From: Diphasiastrum complanatum
Taxonomy: Eukaryota > Streptophyta > Lycopodiopsida > Lycopodiales > Lycopodiaceae
Assembly (NCBI GenBank): GCA_029204225.1
Contig: CM055113.1
Location: 1,129,973 to 1,193,972 of the forward strand
Direction of reading: 5' to 3'
Length of the DNA stretch: 64,000 nucleotides
The notes beneath the pieces are model-generated. The model did not search any database. It saw only the letters and a list, made by a program, of their open reading frames with translations, and was not told where the DNA came from. Below, piece after piece: positions 12,783-24,300 of this stretch. The translations under genes and the position numbers were made by a program. Positions within the stretch are counted from its first letter, which is position 1, and the number at the start of each line of letters is the position of its first letter.

Positions 12783-12785
12783 ATA

Positions 12786-12796
12786 GTGAGGAGGAG
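12786..12796 (+). promoter_or_regulatory. Polypurine tract of C3 copy 2
   Basis: GTGAGGAGGAG immediately before LTR 3, identical to the tract at 10066-10076. Confidence 0.8.
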
Positions 12797-13478
12797 TGTT
12801 AAAAATTCACAATTCTAGCTTGACTAGTTTTGGTCATATGACTTGTAAATAGTTAGATGGTCATGATGTGGCTTGTCACACGTGCCAAATAGCATAGGAT
12901 TCCATTCATAAGGATGTTCTCAAGTAGACCTAAGTGTTAGAACCTTTGGAATGAGTCCAAATTATGCTTAGATACAAGGGAGAAAAAATAGGAGCTATTT
13001 TTGGTAATTTTTGCGTTGTTGAAGGATCTCCAAGATTCCAACCCTAACTTGGTAGGGATGAAAGATCCACCAAAATTAGCATTAGGGATAGGTTTAGGGC
13101 TACTCATACCAGTACAAAATCGTGATGGATCATGTATATATAGGTGATGATATCTCACCAAAATCAATCAGGCAATTTCATGATTTTTCTCTCATAATGG
13201 TGCAATTGCTCTCTATGTTCATAATTGTTTGAGTACTTGTGATTACTAATGATTATAGGATTGAATGTAGGTTTGGTGTACAGTACTCAGACTGTGGGAG
13301 GCCGTATTTTCACACGTGTGAAGCCTTCTTCAAGGATTTGGGCCATTTAGTGAGGTTCAAGCATAGATTTTTGATGGATTTTGACGGTTCAACTTGTGCT
13401 AATCTTATGAAATCATAATCTATTGTTTCCCTCATCATTTCAAGTGTTTTAGGATCCTTATTTGTGGTAATTTTTACA
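12797..13478 (+). repeat. C3 LTR 3 (right)
   Basis: 682 bp, TGTTAAAAATTC...TTTTTACA, followed by the right TSD TGCCT. Palindrome TTCACACGTGTGAA at 13309-13322 intact. It is closest to LTR 1, as expected if these are the outer pair of one insertion. Confidence 0.92.
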
Positions 13479-13483
13479 TGCCT
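13479..13483. repeat. Target-site duplication TGCCT, right copy
   Basis: It pairs with 4611-4615 and defines C3 as one insertion event in Ty3-1. Confidence 0.9.
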
Positions 13484-13735
13484 GATGCAGTTCCAAAAGT
13501 CATAAGGTTCTATCGCTGTAATTTAAATGTCACTGATTTTATTAAGAAAGAGCTAGAGAGATTACTTGAAGACGATTTTATCTACAAAATTGAGCATACT
13601 TAATGAGTTTTGCCAATTGTTGTGATTCATAAGAAGAGAGAATATGTGTTAATCTCAAAGCTTTGAACAAAGTGACATAAAGGATCACTTTTCGTTACCG
13701 TTTAGGCGTATTGGACCGCCTTGCTGGAGCAGAAG
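13484..13735 (+). pseudogene. Ty3-1 reverse transcriptase, resumed
   Basis: The frame that stopped at 4610 continues here: PDAVPKVIRFYR, then IKKELERLLEDDFIY and VLPIVVIHKK, the opening blocks of gypsy reverse transcriptase. Several stops follow, and the sequence ends near 13735, where an integrase fragment of opposite orientation begins. The catalytic YxDD block is missing. The element is long dead and predates C3. Confidence 0.8.
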
Positions 13736-13736
13736 C

Positions 13737-14275
13737 CTACATTTTTTCTCCTTGAGTGGACGACAAATACTCTTTGAGTGATTTTGTATTTCTCCAAAAG
13801 GCTGAGCAAAGCTCCCACTTGGATGAAAGATCCCCTTTTGGTAATCGAGGTTGATAACAATACATAAGCATGAAAGGACTGAATCTGGTCATTGAGTGTT
13901 TTGCACTATTATATGCAAGTTCCACCAATGGAAGGTTATTTTTCCAATTAGAGACTGTTGATGGCCCACATATGCTCATAGCATATCCTCCATCATGTGA
14001 TTGGTCCTTTTCGTTTGAGCGTCTGATTCAGGATGATCAATAGAACTCATACTCAAAGTTATTTCCAATTTTTCAAACACCGCTTGCCAAAAATTCCCAA
14101 TGAATTTTGGATTACGATCACTGACAATATTGCAAGGTAGCCCGTATAGTCGAAAAAGCTTCTCAACAAACATTTGAGGTAGTTTTAAAGCTTTAACGAT
14201 AGTTTCACTTGGAATAAAGTTCCGCAATATTCCTACTCTCTTCTTCGTTCGCATTTTTCGATCTCTCTTGCCCCA
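13737..14275 (-). pseudogene. Ty3/gypsy integrase fragment (Ty3-2)
   Basis: On the minus strand, from 14254 down, the reading shows KALKLPQMFVEKLFRLYGLP, then IVSDRNPKFIGNFWQAVF and HPESDAQTKRTN, the D-D-E core of gypsy integrase, which joins cDNA to the genome. The glutamate of the usual QTERVN block is lysine here. A second frame (13737-13979) gives LPLVELAYNSAKHSMTRFSPF, the end of the core. A stop and frameshift separate the two parts. It is a different element from Ty3-1, because the orientation is opposite. Confidence 0.85.
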
Positions 14276-14281
14276 TCGGAT

Positions 14282-14294
14282 TGGTATCAGAGCT
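14282..14294 (+). promoter_or_regulatory. Primer-binding site of C4
   Basis: TGGTATCAGAGCT, full match to the copia primer site. No matching LTR is left upstream, where the Ty3-2 integrase lies. Confidence 0.75.
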
Positions 14295-14321
14295 TAGCTC
14301 AAATAAACCGAGAGATTAAGT

Positions 14322-14741
14322 TTGTTTTATTTGTATTACTGGTATCTGTCTCATATAGGTAACTCTTTGTCTTCATCATCCAACGAAGCTAGAATCATTG
14401 ACAAGTTCAATGGTTCTAACTTCTACATTTGGAAGTTAAAACTCTGGATGATGTTGATAGATAGAGATCTTTGGGATGTAGTAGAAGGTGTTGATCTGAA
14501 ACCAGAAGATGGTGATTAAGCAAAGGCATGGAAGATCAAAGATCAGAATGCCTTAGCATGCATCACACTCAATCTGGCTGACTCCCAAATATCTCACATT
14601 ACCACATGCAAAACCTCTAAGGATGTATTAGATTTGTTATCAAAATCTCTATGAGACTCATGATGGAAGCACTAGATTACATCTTAGAAGGAAGTTCTTT
14701 GCTCTTAGCATGTCTAATTCTACTATTGTAAACTATGGGGA
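14322..14741 (+). pseudogene. Copia gag N-terminus (C4)
   Basis: A short leader after the primer-binding site is followed by a Gag N-terminal domain: IIDKFNGSNFYIWKLKLWMML, then DLWDVVEG. A stop at about 14517 and frameshifts follow, after which ITLNLADSQISHIT and LHLRRKFFALSMSN are still readable. The coding is cut at 14741, where the C5 LTR begins with TG. The fragment is therefore the older host sequence into which C5 went, but I cannot find its continuation to the right. Confidence 0.75.
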
Positions 14742-15435
14742 TGACAGGCAGCGGAAGCTTGAAGCTTTGAGCGTAGGCATGTAAGATAAAAAATGCAACA
14801 GTTAGCAGCATAAATATTCAAGAAGAATGATTCATACAGATTGCGCAAATGAACAATGCAATAGCGAGACAAAAATTGCACTCTGATTAATATCAATAGT
14901 GAGTACAATGGCTTGAAGTAATATCTTCAACTTATTGAGCATGATAACGCTAGCTACAGATAACTCTGATTGAAAGAGAATTTTAATTAACACTTACATA
15001 GCTTGATTCAGCTAGAATATATATATTTACAAGTGTCAAGAGACAAAAAATCTTATAAGCCTTTAATGTTATTTATGCCAGTCTTTGCATATGTACAAAA
15101 TTGGTAACCGCTCTTTGGATATTTTAGTTGTCCAACTGTTTTTAGGGTTGATAATAAGTTGGTGATGTCGATCTGCCACTATTGTGAAAATCCGAAAACC
15201 CAAAGGTGCCTTTAAATTGTTTAGGGCAGGTCTAAACTGAACTTTGGTCATGGTGTCGCCTTTTTTGCAAAGGTGCAAAAAATGTGAAAAATATGGTGTC
15301 TAAAAATGGTTGTCACTAAAAAAATCCCAATGGTAAAAAATGTGAAGGTTCGAAACACGTAGTCGGCCTTCGGTTGTTTTAAGGATGCTCATTATTTCAA
15401 TGATTTGTTTAAGCCTGAGCATAAGAAATCTAACA
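14742..15435 (-). repeat. LTR of copia C5
   Basis: About 694 bp; minus strand reads TGTTAGATTTC... and ends ...GCCTGTCA at 14742. The polypurine tract (reverse complement of CCTCCCTTAA) lies at 15436. Its left 150 bp resemble the LTR that starts at 19938 (shared GCAGCGGAA and GCACTCTGATT.ATATCAA blocks). Confidence 0.65.
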
Positions 15436-15444
15436 CCTCCCTTA

Positions 15445-16230
15445 ATGTGGATCTTGAATAACTTTGATCATCATATTTAACATATCGTTAAATCTAAGAT
15501 GTTGCTCTTTTGATAGAGCTTTTGTGAAGTAATCTGTTGCCATGTAGTTTGTTCTTCATAAAACCAATGCTACTTCCTTGCTATGCACTTTTTCTCTAAG
15601 GTAATGAAACCTGATTTCAATATGTTTGCTTCGAGAGTGAAATCTTAGATTGAGAGACAATGCTATTGTGCTTTGATTGTCACAATAGATTGTCGTAGGA
15701 AGTATTTGTGCAAGGTTAATGTCTGCAAGTAGTTGCCTTAGCCAGATCGTCTCCTTAGTTGCATTTGTAATAGCTATGTATTCAGATTCCATTGATGATA
15801 ATACAACTAAGGTCTGCTTCCGGCTATTCCATGAGATTGGGCCTTGGTTGTATAAAAATACAAATCCAGAAGTTGAATTTATGGTATCGACATCTCCTAC
15901 CCAATTTGCATCTGTGTAGGCTTCAAGAATGTTGGTAGTTTGGCTACCTCCGTAGCAGATGCTGAGAGTTTTCGTTGCCTGGATGTACTTCATGACCTTT
16001 GTTAGTGCTTTCCATTGAGTTACGCCTGGATTTGATAGGAACTAACTGAGTAAATTGATCGAATATGCAAGATCTGGTCGTGTGCATATCATTGCGTATA
16101 TCAGTGAGCCGATGATAAATTGAAACGGATAGCGCTTCATTTTGTATTTTTCTGCCTCAGCTCTAAAATTTAATGTTAATGTCTAACTGCCCTCATTAAA
16201 GCTAGAATCAATGATTTTTGAAGAGGCCAT
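15445..16230 (-). pseudogene. C5 gag start fused to RT C-terminus and RNase H
   Basis: From ATG at 16230 the minus strand reads MASSKIIDSSFNEGS and stops (16183). It then passes into reverse transcriptase with a frame change (YPFQFIIGSLIYAMICTRPDLAY, WKALTKVMKYIQ). The RNase H domain from 15993 is open for 145 codons and keeps AYTDANWVGD, SSMESEYIAITNATKE and CDNQSTIAL, the carboxylates that cut the RNA of the RNA-DNA hybrid. The gag-to-RT junction shows a deletion of most of the polyprotein. It is not functional alone. Confidence 0.8.
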
Positions 16231-16591
16231 TAAATAGTCTTAGGAAAAAATAAAAAACATAGCTGATAGATAGAGGGATATCACCCCCCTTTTCCCATCA
16301 CGACCACCATCCCCACCCCGATCTACTATCTACGAGCAGTCCAACTTGCTGGTTGTGAGCAGAAATGCGGCTCCAATTTTCTATCCATGAGCGAAAACAA
16401 TGCGTTTCAAATAGATTCCACACGCGCCTGATACCACTATAAGGTTCCTCACCAAGGATACAATAGCCAAGCAAGCTGAAACAAAGCAACACAATGGAAT
16501 CGGATGCTGGACAAATCTGCCCAAACCAAATCTAGATCATAGACATCTAGCCCCCAAGCTATGGATCAATCTCTTGTAGGTGTGGCTTTAT
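16231..16591 (-). other. Untranslated leader of C5
   Basis: About 360 bp between the gag start and the primer-binding site, including a C-rich plus-strand run near 16285-16320. No coding is seen. Confidence 0.5.
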
Positions 16592-16603
16592 GCTCTGATA
16601 CCA
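16592..16603 (-). promoter_or_regulatory. Primer-binding site of C5
   Basis: GCTCTGATACCA, exact reverse complement of TGGTATCAGAGC. It lies three bases from the TG at 16607. Confidence 0.8.
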
Positions 16604-16606
16604 CTT

Positions 16607-17697
16607 TGCTAGAGACCAATAGGGTGAATAGGCTGCAACAAAAATGGAGGCTGTCGTCCCAACGAAAAAAATAAGATACGATGGACAGTATGAAAACTGA
16701 CAAAGAATCTGGATTACTTAGAGATCAGAATGATAGAGCAAATCTGATATGTGATGAACATGAGTATAAGTGTCGTAGGCAACTATAAGGAGAAGAACGA
16801 TTAGGTGTTTGAGACAGCCGTGCACTTCTCTACTACTGACATAAAGTAATGTGAAGCAACTATGACAGCCATACATTTCTTCATTAATTGATACTCTTTA
16901 CAGAAGAGGAAATGAGTGTGAGTTAATTCACATTCAGCATGAATGCATTGAGATAGAACAATAGCAATTCTGTATATTGAATGTTGTAGTAACAACTATC
17001 AGATTACAAGACAATCGTTTTGAGCGCGTGATCCTACTTATAGAAACAAATATTTGCTATAGTTCTGAATACTTTTTACTCTCTCTATAATCTCTAACTT
17101 TGAGGAGTCAAATATAGTGAAACCAATTTTGGTCGTTTGATCTCTGTCTGATTTCGATTGATACATTTCGATGCCTTGTCTCTAATCGCTCAGTTCCTTA
17201 TATAGTTGTTGGATGATCTTGTGTTATTCTACTTTTACGATCATAAGATCATTAACAGTTGATTAATTGATCAATAGATCGATTATTAACTGGAGCATGA
17301 AGACGTAGATAGGCTATACGTGAAATCCTATGTAAATCTGCAGTATGCTGAATTCCTCGCATTCTTCAAAAAAATGTTGCATTTTTCGGGTGCCTAAAAT
17401 GTCAAGTAAAACAGTGTTGGTGCATTCGTCGCATTCTTCGGAAAGACTTCTCATTCCTAAAATGGTCGGAATATTGAGAAGAACACTTTTGTTGCATGCC
17501 TCACATGATTCAAAAAACCTTCAGCTGTCTGAAATGTGAAATACTTTGTCAAAGTCTTCGCATTTTTTGCCTGATGAAGTTTGCATGTAAAAATTGTTGT
17601 GAAAATAATTCAATTCTGTAGACTACTTTGAGAGAGCGATTTACTTGTGTGAGTTGGAAGGCAATTAGGATGAGTAGGAGTAAGATTAACTCCAACA
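16607..17697 (-). repeat. LTR shared by C5 (left) and C6 (right)
   Basis: It has a primer-binding site on its left edge and a polypurine tract (CTCCCCCTTAAG on the plus strand, 17698-17709) on its right edge. So it serves as the 5' LTR of what lies left and the 3' LTR of what lies right, as in tandem or recombined elements. The right end ...TCCAACA is clear; the left end is less certain. It does not match the C5 left LTR. Confidence 0.5.
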
Positions 17698-17716
17698 CTC
17701 CCCCTTAAGCTTACTA

Positions 17717-19850
17717 CTATATATCTGAATTTAAATTGAGATTTAACATACCTACTAAATTAAAATGTTTCACTCTTGACAATGGTTTTGTCAAATTGTC
17801 AGTGAACATACTGTTTGCATGACAATAACTTAGCACAACATCTTTATTTTGAACTTTTTCCCTAAGAAAATAAAACTGAACTTTTATGTGTTTGATTCTA
17901 GTGTGAGTTCGTGAAAGTTCAGAGATAGAGCTATGCAGCTCTGATTGTCGCACTGGAGTATAGTTGGACCGATCTGTGAAGATTGCAGATCTTGTAGCAA
18001 CCTTCTAAGCCAAATAATCTCCTTCACTACTGATGTAGCTAAAACATATTATGATTATGTAGAGGACAACAAAATGCATTTATGCTTTCTGATGTTCCTG
18101 AAATGGGTCCTCTTGCAAGAAAACAAATATTACCATATGTGGACTTTCTGGTATCAACATCTTTTGCCCAATCTGAATCTGAATAGGTGACTGATGTAAG
18201 TGTAGCATATTAGCACAATGCATAGTGCTTCATAGCTTGAATGTACTTCAATGCTCTTTGCATAGCCTTTCAATGTTGTAAGGCTAGATTGGACATGTAT
18301 TGTGAGAGTGTGCTTACTTCATATGCTAGATCAGGTCATGTGCAGATCATAGAATACATTATAGATTCTATGATCGACTGATAGGGGTATCTGCACATTT
18401 CTTTCTATTGTGCTTAAGTTTTGAGATGCATGCCTTTTGATAGTTTGGATCTTGGACCCATGGGTGTGTCTATCAGCTTACAGTTCTCCATGCCATATCT
18501 GCAAAGTACATTGGTTAGAAAGGCTTCTTGGCTTATAGTGATTCTTATGCCTGCGCGATGTCTGGTGATCTCCATACCAAGTAGATAATGAACTGGGCCT
18601 AAATCAGTCATTTCAAATTATATTGAAAGCAAAGATTTTGTTTCATACAGTAACTGATTTGAATTACTGATAATTAAAGAATCGTCAACATACAAGACAA
18701 TCATGACATAGCTTGGGCCTTTACACTTGAGATACACAATTTGAGTCTGCAAAGCGAAAAGTAAAGTTGTGTTGCAACAAGAAGTGATTAATTCTTACAT
18801 ACCAGGCCTAGGAGCTTGCTTGAGGCCATAAAGTATATTCTGCAATTTACATACCATATGCTCTTGGCCTTGAAAGACGTAACCTTCTGATTGATATAAA
18901 AATGTCTTTTTGTATAAATTCGTGAAGGAATGATATCTGGACATCCATCTGATGAATGTCCATATCCTTTGCAGCAGCTATAGCCAACAAAGTTCGAATA
19001 GATTTTACCACAGGGTAAAAGTGTCAATGTAATCTATTCCGTAAACTTGCTCATATCCTTTAACCACTAAACGGGCTTTCCATTTAGATATTGATCCATC
19101 TGCTAGCTTTAGTTTGAAGATCCACTTAGTGTGAATGAGTTTTGTACCTACAAGAGGATTAATAAGACTCCAGGTCTTGTTCTTTCATGAATGGTACTCA
19201 ACGTCCATGAAAGCTTTCCATTTGTCTGCATCTAACATTGACAATGCTTCTGCAACAGTGGCAGGGTTTATCATGACTGATGAATGTTTGAGGGACAAAA
19301 TGATCAGGTTGTTGTCGTTGTCATGTAGATCTTCTAACTACATGTTCCTAAGCAAATGGCTCTCCTAGTGAATAATTGGGGTATCTTCAGATTGTGGTTG
19401 AACAGTCGTAGGTCCAAGCCTATCGATGGTAAATGGAGTTGTTGGAACAAACTCCTGCATTTGCTGCTTCTGCTTAAAATCATAAAATTGGTCATCAAAG
19501 AAGGCTACATCTCAGTTGATTGACCTGTTTCAACATCATAGATGCAATATGCTTTATCTGATGTTAAATAGCCAATAAAAGTATAGTTACAGTTGACTGG
19601 GTCTAACTTCTTCCTTTGATCAGATGGTACTTGTGCATGGCAGAGAATCCAAACACACGTAGGGCATTTAAGGCTTGGTTTGTAACTTTAGTAGGCTTCA
19701 AATGGAGTTTTGGAATCAACTGCCTTCGTGCTGAAATAATTTTCCAGATTAGCAAGTTGTAGGAATTGCTTCAGCCCAAAATTTCTTGGGTAACTGAGCA
19801 TTTGACATCATGGATCTTACTACTTGTCGCAAATCTACAAGATCAAAGAG
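17717..19850 (-). pseudogene. C6 copia pol 3' half (decayed)
   Basis: Minus-strand reading from right to left finds: the integrase C-terminus at about 19830-19760 (SMMSNAQLPKKFWAEA); reverse transcriptase with the motif-A region near 18960 (DIHQMDVQ); the RT connection at 18414-18611 (LGPVHYLLGMEI, LIDTPMGP); and the RNase H end at 17717-17953 (KHIKVQFYFLREKVQ, DNLTKPL). Many frameshifts and stops separate these. Integrase core, protease and gag are missing; the sequence passes from integrase straight into leader-like DNA at about 19850. Confidence 0.75.
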
Positions 19851-19937
19851 TTGAGCTCTTATACCTTGTAGGAAATCAAAAAAATCGAGATGATATCAGA
19901 TTAGTAGACTCTGATAGAAACAGATGTTCAAATACCA

Positions 19938-20131
19938 TGTTGAACATCATTGGAAACATGGTGTGCAGCGGAAATGGAGCAGGTGGTGTAGTGGATCGGA
20001 AGTGTTGCAATTACCATCAATGCATTCAAGATGGATCAAACAATACAATGCGCAATAGAACAACAATGTAGATAGAACTTGCACTCTGATTGATATCAAA
20101 AACGTGAGTACAAGGGCATGAAGCTGGGCGC
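19938..20131 (-). repeat. LTR fragment split by C7, left piece
   Basis: It starts TGTTGAACATC after a degenerate primer-binding site (GTTCAAATACCA, 19926-19937) and resembles the first part of the C5 LTR. It is cut at 20131 by the C7 insertion and should resume at 26540. The far end is not identifiable. Confidence 0.5.
20127..20131. repeat. Target-site duplication GGCGC, left copy
   Basis: GGCGC precedes the TG of the C7 left LTR and is repeated at 26535-26539 after the CA of its right LTR. Confidence 0.9.
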
Positions 20132-20592
20132 TGTCGGAAAGATGTGTGTGAAAGATAGGTTGTGCGTGGCAGAAGAACTATTATCTTCTTTCTCTATGCA
20201 TGACTATGCCTATCAATTTCAAACAAAACAATAGTGATGTTTGGTCTTATAGTAACTGACTTTAAAATCATCAATACTACAATGATTACGTAGTTAAACA
20301 ATAATGCATTGAATTATCAGACAAATAATTTGTCGTGAAGAACTATAGCAAAGCATACATTTTGAGACGACGCTGAATGCAATAAAAGATAGTATTGATT
20401 CAATATGAAAACGAAACAGAAGTAAATGAATACCATAAGTTGTGGATCGAAGCTGCCTACTCTATGCTATCTCTGAGCGACAAAAGTGAAAGTCTAAATT
20501 AAACGCAATGTTGACAAGTAGTAGTGCAATAGCAATCTCTAAACAACTCTAAGAAGTGAGCTCGAATGCTCAGGAGTGTTCAAGCTTGTAGG

Positions 20593-20626
<34 letters not shown>

Positions 20627-21265
20627 AACTATTCAAATGATTCTTTTGATAATGGTATAATGTATGAATATGAACGACTATTTATACTAAGAAATTAGGT
20701 CGTCAATTGCGATTGCTAGTTGGTTGGCCCTCCACTGGCATACATCCGGTTCCTAGTCATTGATTGTTGATAAGCGGTGCAAATTGGCCGTAAACAGTCT
20801 GTGTGCATAAATGAACCAAATTGTCACTTCTGCAGAAATGAACTAAAACAGCCATAGGCGACAGTGTCGGCATTTTGTGAAAAACTCGACAGTGCCTTAA
20901 AATCTCCTCTAGGATTGCCCCCCACTTTGCCAGAGTCATTTTCTTAACATTTGAGGCACTCTAAAAAAAGCGAAAAATGTGACTTTGCATATTTGCTCGC
21001 AAATCTTGATAGGCGACAGTGTCACTAAAATGCGCAAAATGCTATACTGTGATTTTGCACCAGATTTTTGACAGACAAAAAAGCTGAAGTGGGAGAAAAT
21101 GAAATGCGACACTGTAGTCAAACTCCGTATATTTCTTAGATTGTGTAAAAACACCTGTAAATTTGCAAACTGTGTAAAGACATGGAAAAATCTGCAGAAC
21201 TGGATAAACAATAAATGAAGACTAAAACCGATTAGTCGATTAGTAAGAAGGAGACTAATCCAACA
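20132..21265 (-). repeat. C7 3' LTR
   Basis: 1134 bp, plus-strand ends TGTCGGAAAG...TCCAACA. It contains a (GA)n run at 20596-20624 (29 nt). Compared by eye with the 5' LTR it has many substitutions and small indels, so the insertion is old. Confidence 0.9.
20596..20624. repeat. (GA)14 microsatellite in C7 3' LTR
   Basis: 29 nt of uninterrupted GA. The matching site in the other LTR is 79 nt long. Confidence 0.97.
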
Positions 21266-21276
21266 CTCCCCCTTAA
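21266..21276 (-). promoter_or_regulatory. Polypurine tract of C7
   Basis: CTCCCCCTTAA on the plus strand gives TTAAGGGGGAG before the LTR, the usual plant copia tract. Confidence 0.8.
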
Positions 21277-21369
21277 TCTGAATCCTTGAACGTCGTGACC
21301 TTCAAACTTAGTTCTACACAGAATCTTCTGTGCGCTTCCAAACTTAATGCTTTAGTAAAAATATCTGTT

Positions 21370-24300
21370 GTCATATCTTGCATTCTACAGTACTGCAATC
21401 TACCTCTTCATTGAGAACTTGGCTTCTGACGAAATGATACTTCAGCTGAATGTGCTTATTCCTAGAATGAAATCTAGGGTTGGCTGATAAAGCAATGGCA
21501 CTTTGATCATCAAAAAATAATGTCGTCGGAGCATATTGATTCAGACCGATATCTGAGAGTAAGTCCCTCAACCAAATTGCTTCCTTTGTAGCTTGAGAGG
21601 CTGCAATATACTCTGATTCAGTGGAAGATAGGGCTATCGAAGATTGTTTGCGACTGTTCTAGGAAATTGGACCATTGTTGTGGAAGAATGTAAATCAACC
21701 ATTGAGTAAATTGAGTTTGTCGTTGCCGACTGTTCCATAACAAATGCAAAAGTCCATAGTACTTTGAAGATGTTTCATGACTCTGATAAGAGCCTTCCAA
21801 TGTGTTACACCATGATTAGTCATAAACTGACTAAGAGAGCTGACTGGAAAAGCTATGTCTGGCCTAGTACAGATCATGGCATACATAAGAGATCCTATAA
21901 TAGAAAGGTAAGGATACTCATGCATCTGCTGCTTCTCATAAATTGTTTGGGACACTGGTCCTTTGACAATTTGAGACTAGGTCCCATTGGTGAGAGAGCT
22001 ACTTGCAATTAATTAGATTATATCTGACTAACATGTTGTAGATGTACCTTTGTTGTGTAATGTAAACCAACTTCTATTTTTTGTCTCTCTGGATTTGAAT
22101 ACCAAGGCAGAAATGAGCTTCACCCAAATTGGTCATGTCGGATTGGAAGATAGCATTGTCTTGGCCTCTTCTATCAGATTGGTACTGTTCCTGAAAAGCA
22201 CTATATCATCCACGTATAAAGTGATAATGATAAAAGACTGTTGTACTGTTCTGAAGTAATCGTTTGAATCTGAAGAGCTAGGTGTGTAGCCATGATCAAT
22301 AAGAAAAGTATTGATCCTTTGAAACCATGCTCGAGTAGTTTGCTTCAAGCCATAAAGTGTCTTATGGAGTTTACACACATGATTGTGTTTACCCTCGATA
22401 ATATAACATTCGAGTTGCACCATGTAAATGTCTTCTTCGATAACTCCATTGAGATATGTTGTCTGTACATCCATTTGATGTATTTCTAAATCTGCTGCAG
22501 CGGCAAATGATAGCAAAAGTTGAACAGAAGAATGCTTGACTACTGGACTAAAGGTCTCAGTGTAATTGACGTTGTATACCTGAGAAAATCCTTTGACGAC
22601 AAGTCGTGTCTTTCTTTTGTTGATGGTTCCATCTACGTTGTACTTGACTTTGAAAATCCATTTGCAATCAACTATGTTTCTGCTAGCAGGTAATACAACA
22701 ATTGTTCTTGTCTGGTTCTTGATAAGAGACGAATATTATTCATTCATAGCTTCTTTCCAGATATCTGAATCAGGCTGACTGAGTGCCTCTTGGACAGAGG
22801 TCGGTTCTGGAACAAGGTAGGCTGCAGACTCATCGATATACCTGTGAGGTGGTCTGCTAGTTCTTGATGATCTTCTAAGTAACAGAGGAAGTTGATCATT
22901 TCCATTATATTGTGGTTGCTGAACGCAACATCATCATCTTCTGATTCGTCGTTGATTTGTTGTTCGTCGAAAATAGAAGAGCTTGGACCTTCAATGGGAA
23001 TAGTCGATTGAGGAACTGGAAAGTTCAATGCGTCAAGAGAGTCTGATAAGTCGGCTACATGGGGACTGTCATTTCCTTTCAGGTCTTGATATTGATCTTC
23101 GATGAATATGACATCTCGGCTAGTGAATATCTTCGACTCAATGGGATCTAACAACTTGTAGGCTTGATCTGAAGTAGTGTAGCTGATAAAAACACATTTG
23201 ATACTCTGGAAGTCGAGCTTCTTCCTGAGATCACGAGGAATCTATGCAAAAGTGGTACATCCAAAAACTCGTAAGTTTGATAAAGAAGGTTTGGTACTTG
23301 TCCAAACTTCGAATGGTGTTTTGTTTGAGAGACCTTTAGTAGGACATCTATTCTGAATATAGGTTTTTGTTGAAACAGTTTTAGCCCAGAAGGACCTCGG
23401 AAGTGTCACATGTGATAACATGCACTTTGCCGATTCAACTAAGGTTCTATTCTTTCTCTCAGCAAGACCATTTGACTGAGGCGAATAAGAGGTAATGTAT
23501 TGTTGCTCAATGCCGTTGTTAAGGCAATACTCCTTGAATTTGGTGGAGATGTACTTTCCTCCGCTATCTGACCTCAGTGCTTTGATTCTTTTGCCAATTT
23601 GATTCCCAACATGCTCTTGGAATTGTCAAATTTGATGAAAGCCTCTGAAATCTATTTAATAAAATAATTAGCTGTTGTTTTGGAGAATTCGTCAATAAAA
23701 GTAATAAAATACTTTGCACCCAGCAATAAAGGGGTTTGTATAGGTCCACATATATTTGTATGAACGACATCTAACAGATCTTTTGTTGCATGTCTATGGT
23801 TTGATCTAAAAGGAATCTTCGACCTTACCAGAAGGATAGTCGAGATCAAGAACCATGGATTATTTGGACATGTTCAAAATAGGTGCATAATTCAAGTGAG
23901 CGATGATGCTATAGTAATTCTTTATTGACTGAAACAGAGGTTTTCAAGGCTTGACTAGACTCAGAATAACAATGTACCAATCTATATAAGTAACCTTGTC
24001 TCTTGCCGAGTGCAAGGATCTTATTACTCCTATCAATAATTTTGCATTGATCATAATCAAATTCTACGCTATGACCTAAATCTATAATTCTACTTACTGA
24101 TAATAGATGTGTAGAGAGTTTAGGAATATATAAGACCTTTGATAGTAATTTCAATTGATCATGTCGAAATCACAATCTTACAGTTTCTTCACATTCAATA
24201 GTGTGATACTATTGTCACCAAGATGAACAAATTTCTTCATGATATAAGGTGTATAGGAGCTGAAGATCTCACTTTGATTGGTCACATGTTGAGTTGCTCC

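Larger units (their letters stand above)
4616..13478 (+). mobile_element. Copia C3: compound insertion with three LTRs
   Basis: The order is LTR, leader, gag-pol, LTR, 3' half of pol, LTR, flanked by TSD TGCCT. The middle LTR ends exactly in ACA and is joined to pol at a point equivalent to 8021 in the first copy. The simplest history is one C3 copy inserted in Ty3-1, a second copy of the family inserted in the integrase region of the first, then recombination between the two 5' LTRs that removed the first copy's gag and early pol. Confidence 0.85.
14742..16603 (-). mobile_element. Copia C5: internally deleted element
   Basis: Minus-strand order from right to left: primer-binding site, leader, 15 codons of gag, then directly the C-terminal part of reverse transcriptase, RNase H, polypurine tract and LTR. 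About 3 kb of coding is missing between gag and RT. The LTR on its right (16607-17697) does not resemble its left LTR, so the right end is probably a join between two elements. Confidence 0.6.

Noticed and set aside
4749-13167. Near-identical short minus-strand frames (about 76 codons) at 4749, 10217 and 12937
   Set aside because: They lie in the three C3 LTRs and recur only because the LTRs are copies; no codon bias or domain.
16298-16492. 64-codon frame in the C5 leader
   Set aside because: Lies between primer-binding site and gag start; no domain, no conservation visible.
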